Below are positions 6,115 to 6,879 of a stretch of DNA of 6,879 nucleotides, one piece after another. Both the position numbers and the translations under genes were made by a program. Source of the DNA: Desulfobacterales bacterium (GTDB lineage: Bacteria; Desulfobacterota; Desulfobacteria; Desulfobacterales; UBA5852). Below the pieces are notes generated by a model, which made no database searches, was not told where the DNA came from, and saw nothing but the letters and a program-made list of their open reading frames with translations. The DNA is taken from NCBI GenBank assembly GCA_016735415.1, contig JAERRP010000315.1, positions 1 to 6,879 on the forward strand. Reading direction: 5' to 3'. Within the stretch, counting starts at the first letter, position 1. Every line of letters starts with the position of its first letter.

Positions 6115-6879
6115 CTACCGGGTGACCAGCAGGCAATAGTCCGGGGCCACGGTAAATTCAGCGCTGTCCCCTACCTTGATATCAGCGTCCGACTCGATCC
6201 TGATAAAGAGTTGCGAGTCATTAATCGTAATCTCGCCTTCAAAGGCCTCGCCGATAAAAACCAGTGACTGGATCAGTCCGTTGAAGACGTTCGGTGTCGG
6301 GGCTGCGTCGCCCCGTTTCAGGCGGATGAATTCGGGACGCATGCAGAGTGTCACCTTGTCGCCTATCTGCATGCCGGCCTGCTTGCGGCAGGTTACGCTG
6401 CCAATGGCGCAGTCCACCAAAGTCACGGATTCATCCTGGGAAGCCACCGTCGCCTCGAGCAGGTTGGTGCGGCCGATGAAGTCAACCACAAAACGATGGT
6501 CGGAGTTGAAATAGATGTCCCGGGGCGTGCCCGTCTCGATGATCCGGCCCTTGTTCATCACGGCAACGGTGTCGGACAGGGCCAGGGCCTCGATCCGGTC
6601 ATGGGTCACATAGATCGCGGTGATCTGAAGCTCGGTCAGGAAGGTCCGCAGTTCCTCGCGGGTTTCTTCCCTGAGTTTCGCATCCAGGTTGGAGAGGGGC
6701 TCGTCAAAGAGGATGACCTTGGGCTCGGCGACCAGAGCACGGGCCAGCGCCACGCGCTGTTGCTGCCCGCCGGAAAGCTTGGTCGCAGGCCGGTCCTCGA
6801 ACCCCTCCAGCTGCACGAAGCGCAGCGTTTTATGAACCTTGCGGCGGACAACGTCCCTGGGCATTTTCCGGGTCTGGAG
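6115..6879 (-). CDS. ABC transporter ATP-binding protein (FbpC/PotA-like), 5' end outside window
   Basis: This is the ATPase subunit that powers the adjacent permease. The frame is open to the right edge (LQTRKMPRDVVRRK), matching the Q-loop-distal 'LR.RKMPR.E..R.V' region of this family, so the ATG at 6864 is internal and Walker A lies outside. Counting from that methionine, the visible elements are the signature LSGGQQQR (29-36), Walker B VILFDE with D-loop SNLDAKLRE (50-66), and the H-loop YVTHDRIEA (84-92). The residues after the H-loop histidine are RIEA, where most relatives have QEEA. A C-terminal TOBE domain follows from about residue 168 (CMRPEFIRLKRGD, then beta strands to VAPDYCLLV), typical of sugar, iron and polyamine importers of this type. 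The gene ends with TAG 16 bases before the permease start. Confidence 0.93.
   Translation of the reverse strand, partial: LQTRKMPRDVVRRKVHKTLRFVQLEGFEDRPATKLSGGQQQRVALARALVAEPKVILFDEPLSNLDAKLREETREELRTFLTELQITAIYVTHDRIEALALSDTVAVMNKGRIIETGTPRDIYFNSDHRFVVDFIGRTNLLEATVASQDESVTLVDCAIGSVTCRKQAGMQIGDKVTLCMRPEFIRLKRGDAAPTPNVFNGLIQSLVFIGEAFEGEITINDSQLFIRIESDADIKVGDSAEFTVAPDYCLLVTR

Noticed and set aside
1..6879. tRNA/rRNA genes, CRISPR arrays, insertion sequences, integrases or phage genes
   Set aside because: I looked for cloverleaf ends, regularly spaced repeats, and terminal inverted repeats with a transposase, and found none. I cannot exclude very short IS scars at the deletion points.

Overview
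The window looks like accessory metabolic DNA from a Gram-negative bacterium. A tripartite TRAP transporter, an FbpB-type ABC importer, and remnants of fatty-acid/propionate-type CoA enzymes would suit an organic-acid or aromatic-degrading proteobacterium. Desulfobacterota is a guess that cannot be settled from this sequence. No RNA gene, CRISPR array, transposase or phage gene was recognised.

Left block (3-2366, + strand): the end of a TRAP operon. It holds the C-terminus of the periplasmic binding protein (dctP, cut by the window edge), the small membrane subunit (dctQ) and the large membrane subunit (dctM). dctQ and dctM overlap by 14 bases. A perfect 14-bp inverted repeat lies between dctP and dctQ. 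The two membrane subunits most resemble the mannitol/chloroaromatic (FcbT2/FcbT3-like) branch. The substrate is unknown.

Middle block (2367-4385): mostly a gene graveyard. Directly after dctM is a fragment of methylmalonyl-CoA epimerase with two in-frame TAG stops. It runs straight into a thiolase that has lost its N-terminal tip, about 30 internal residues and its C-terminal catalytic third. Next comes one apparently intact, AT-rich gene (3448-3828) for a carboxymuconolactone decarboxylase (PcaC-like) family protein with a strong ribosome binding site. Facing it on the - strand is a remnant of a shikimate-dehydrogenase-like (AroE-like) gene. It keeps the N-terminal substrate domain and the C-terminal helix, but the NADP-binding domain is gone.

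Right block (4413-6879, - strand): an ABC importer operon, with an ATPase (5' end outside the window) followed 16 bases later by a fused two-domain permease of the Fe3+/polyamine/phosphonate (FbpB/PotBC-like) type. The AroE-like remnant lies 27 bases downstream on the same strand and may once have been the last gene of this operon.

Overall, two intact transport operons flank a decayed stretch that once held CoA-ester and aromatic/shikimate-type enzymes. I see no sign of a new defence or mobile system. The most informative content is the set of three broken genes, which automatic annotation would probably call 'hypothetical' or mis-name as functional enzymes.
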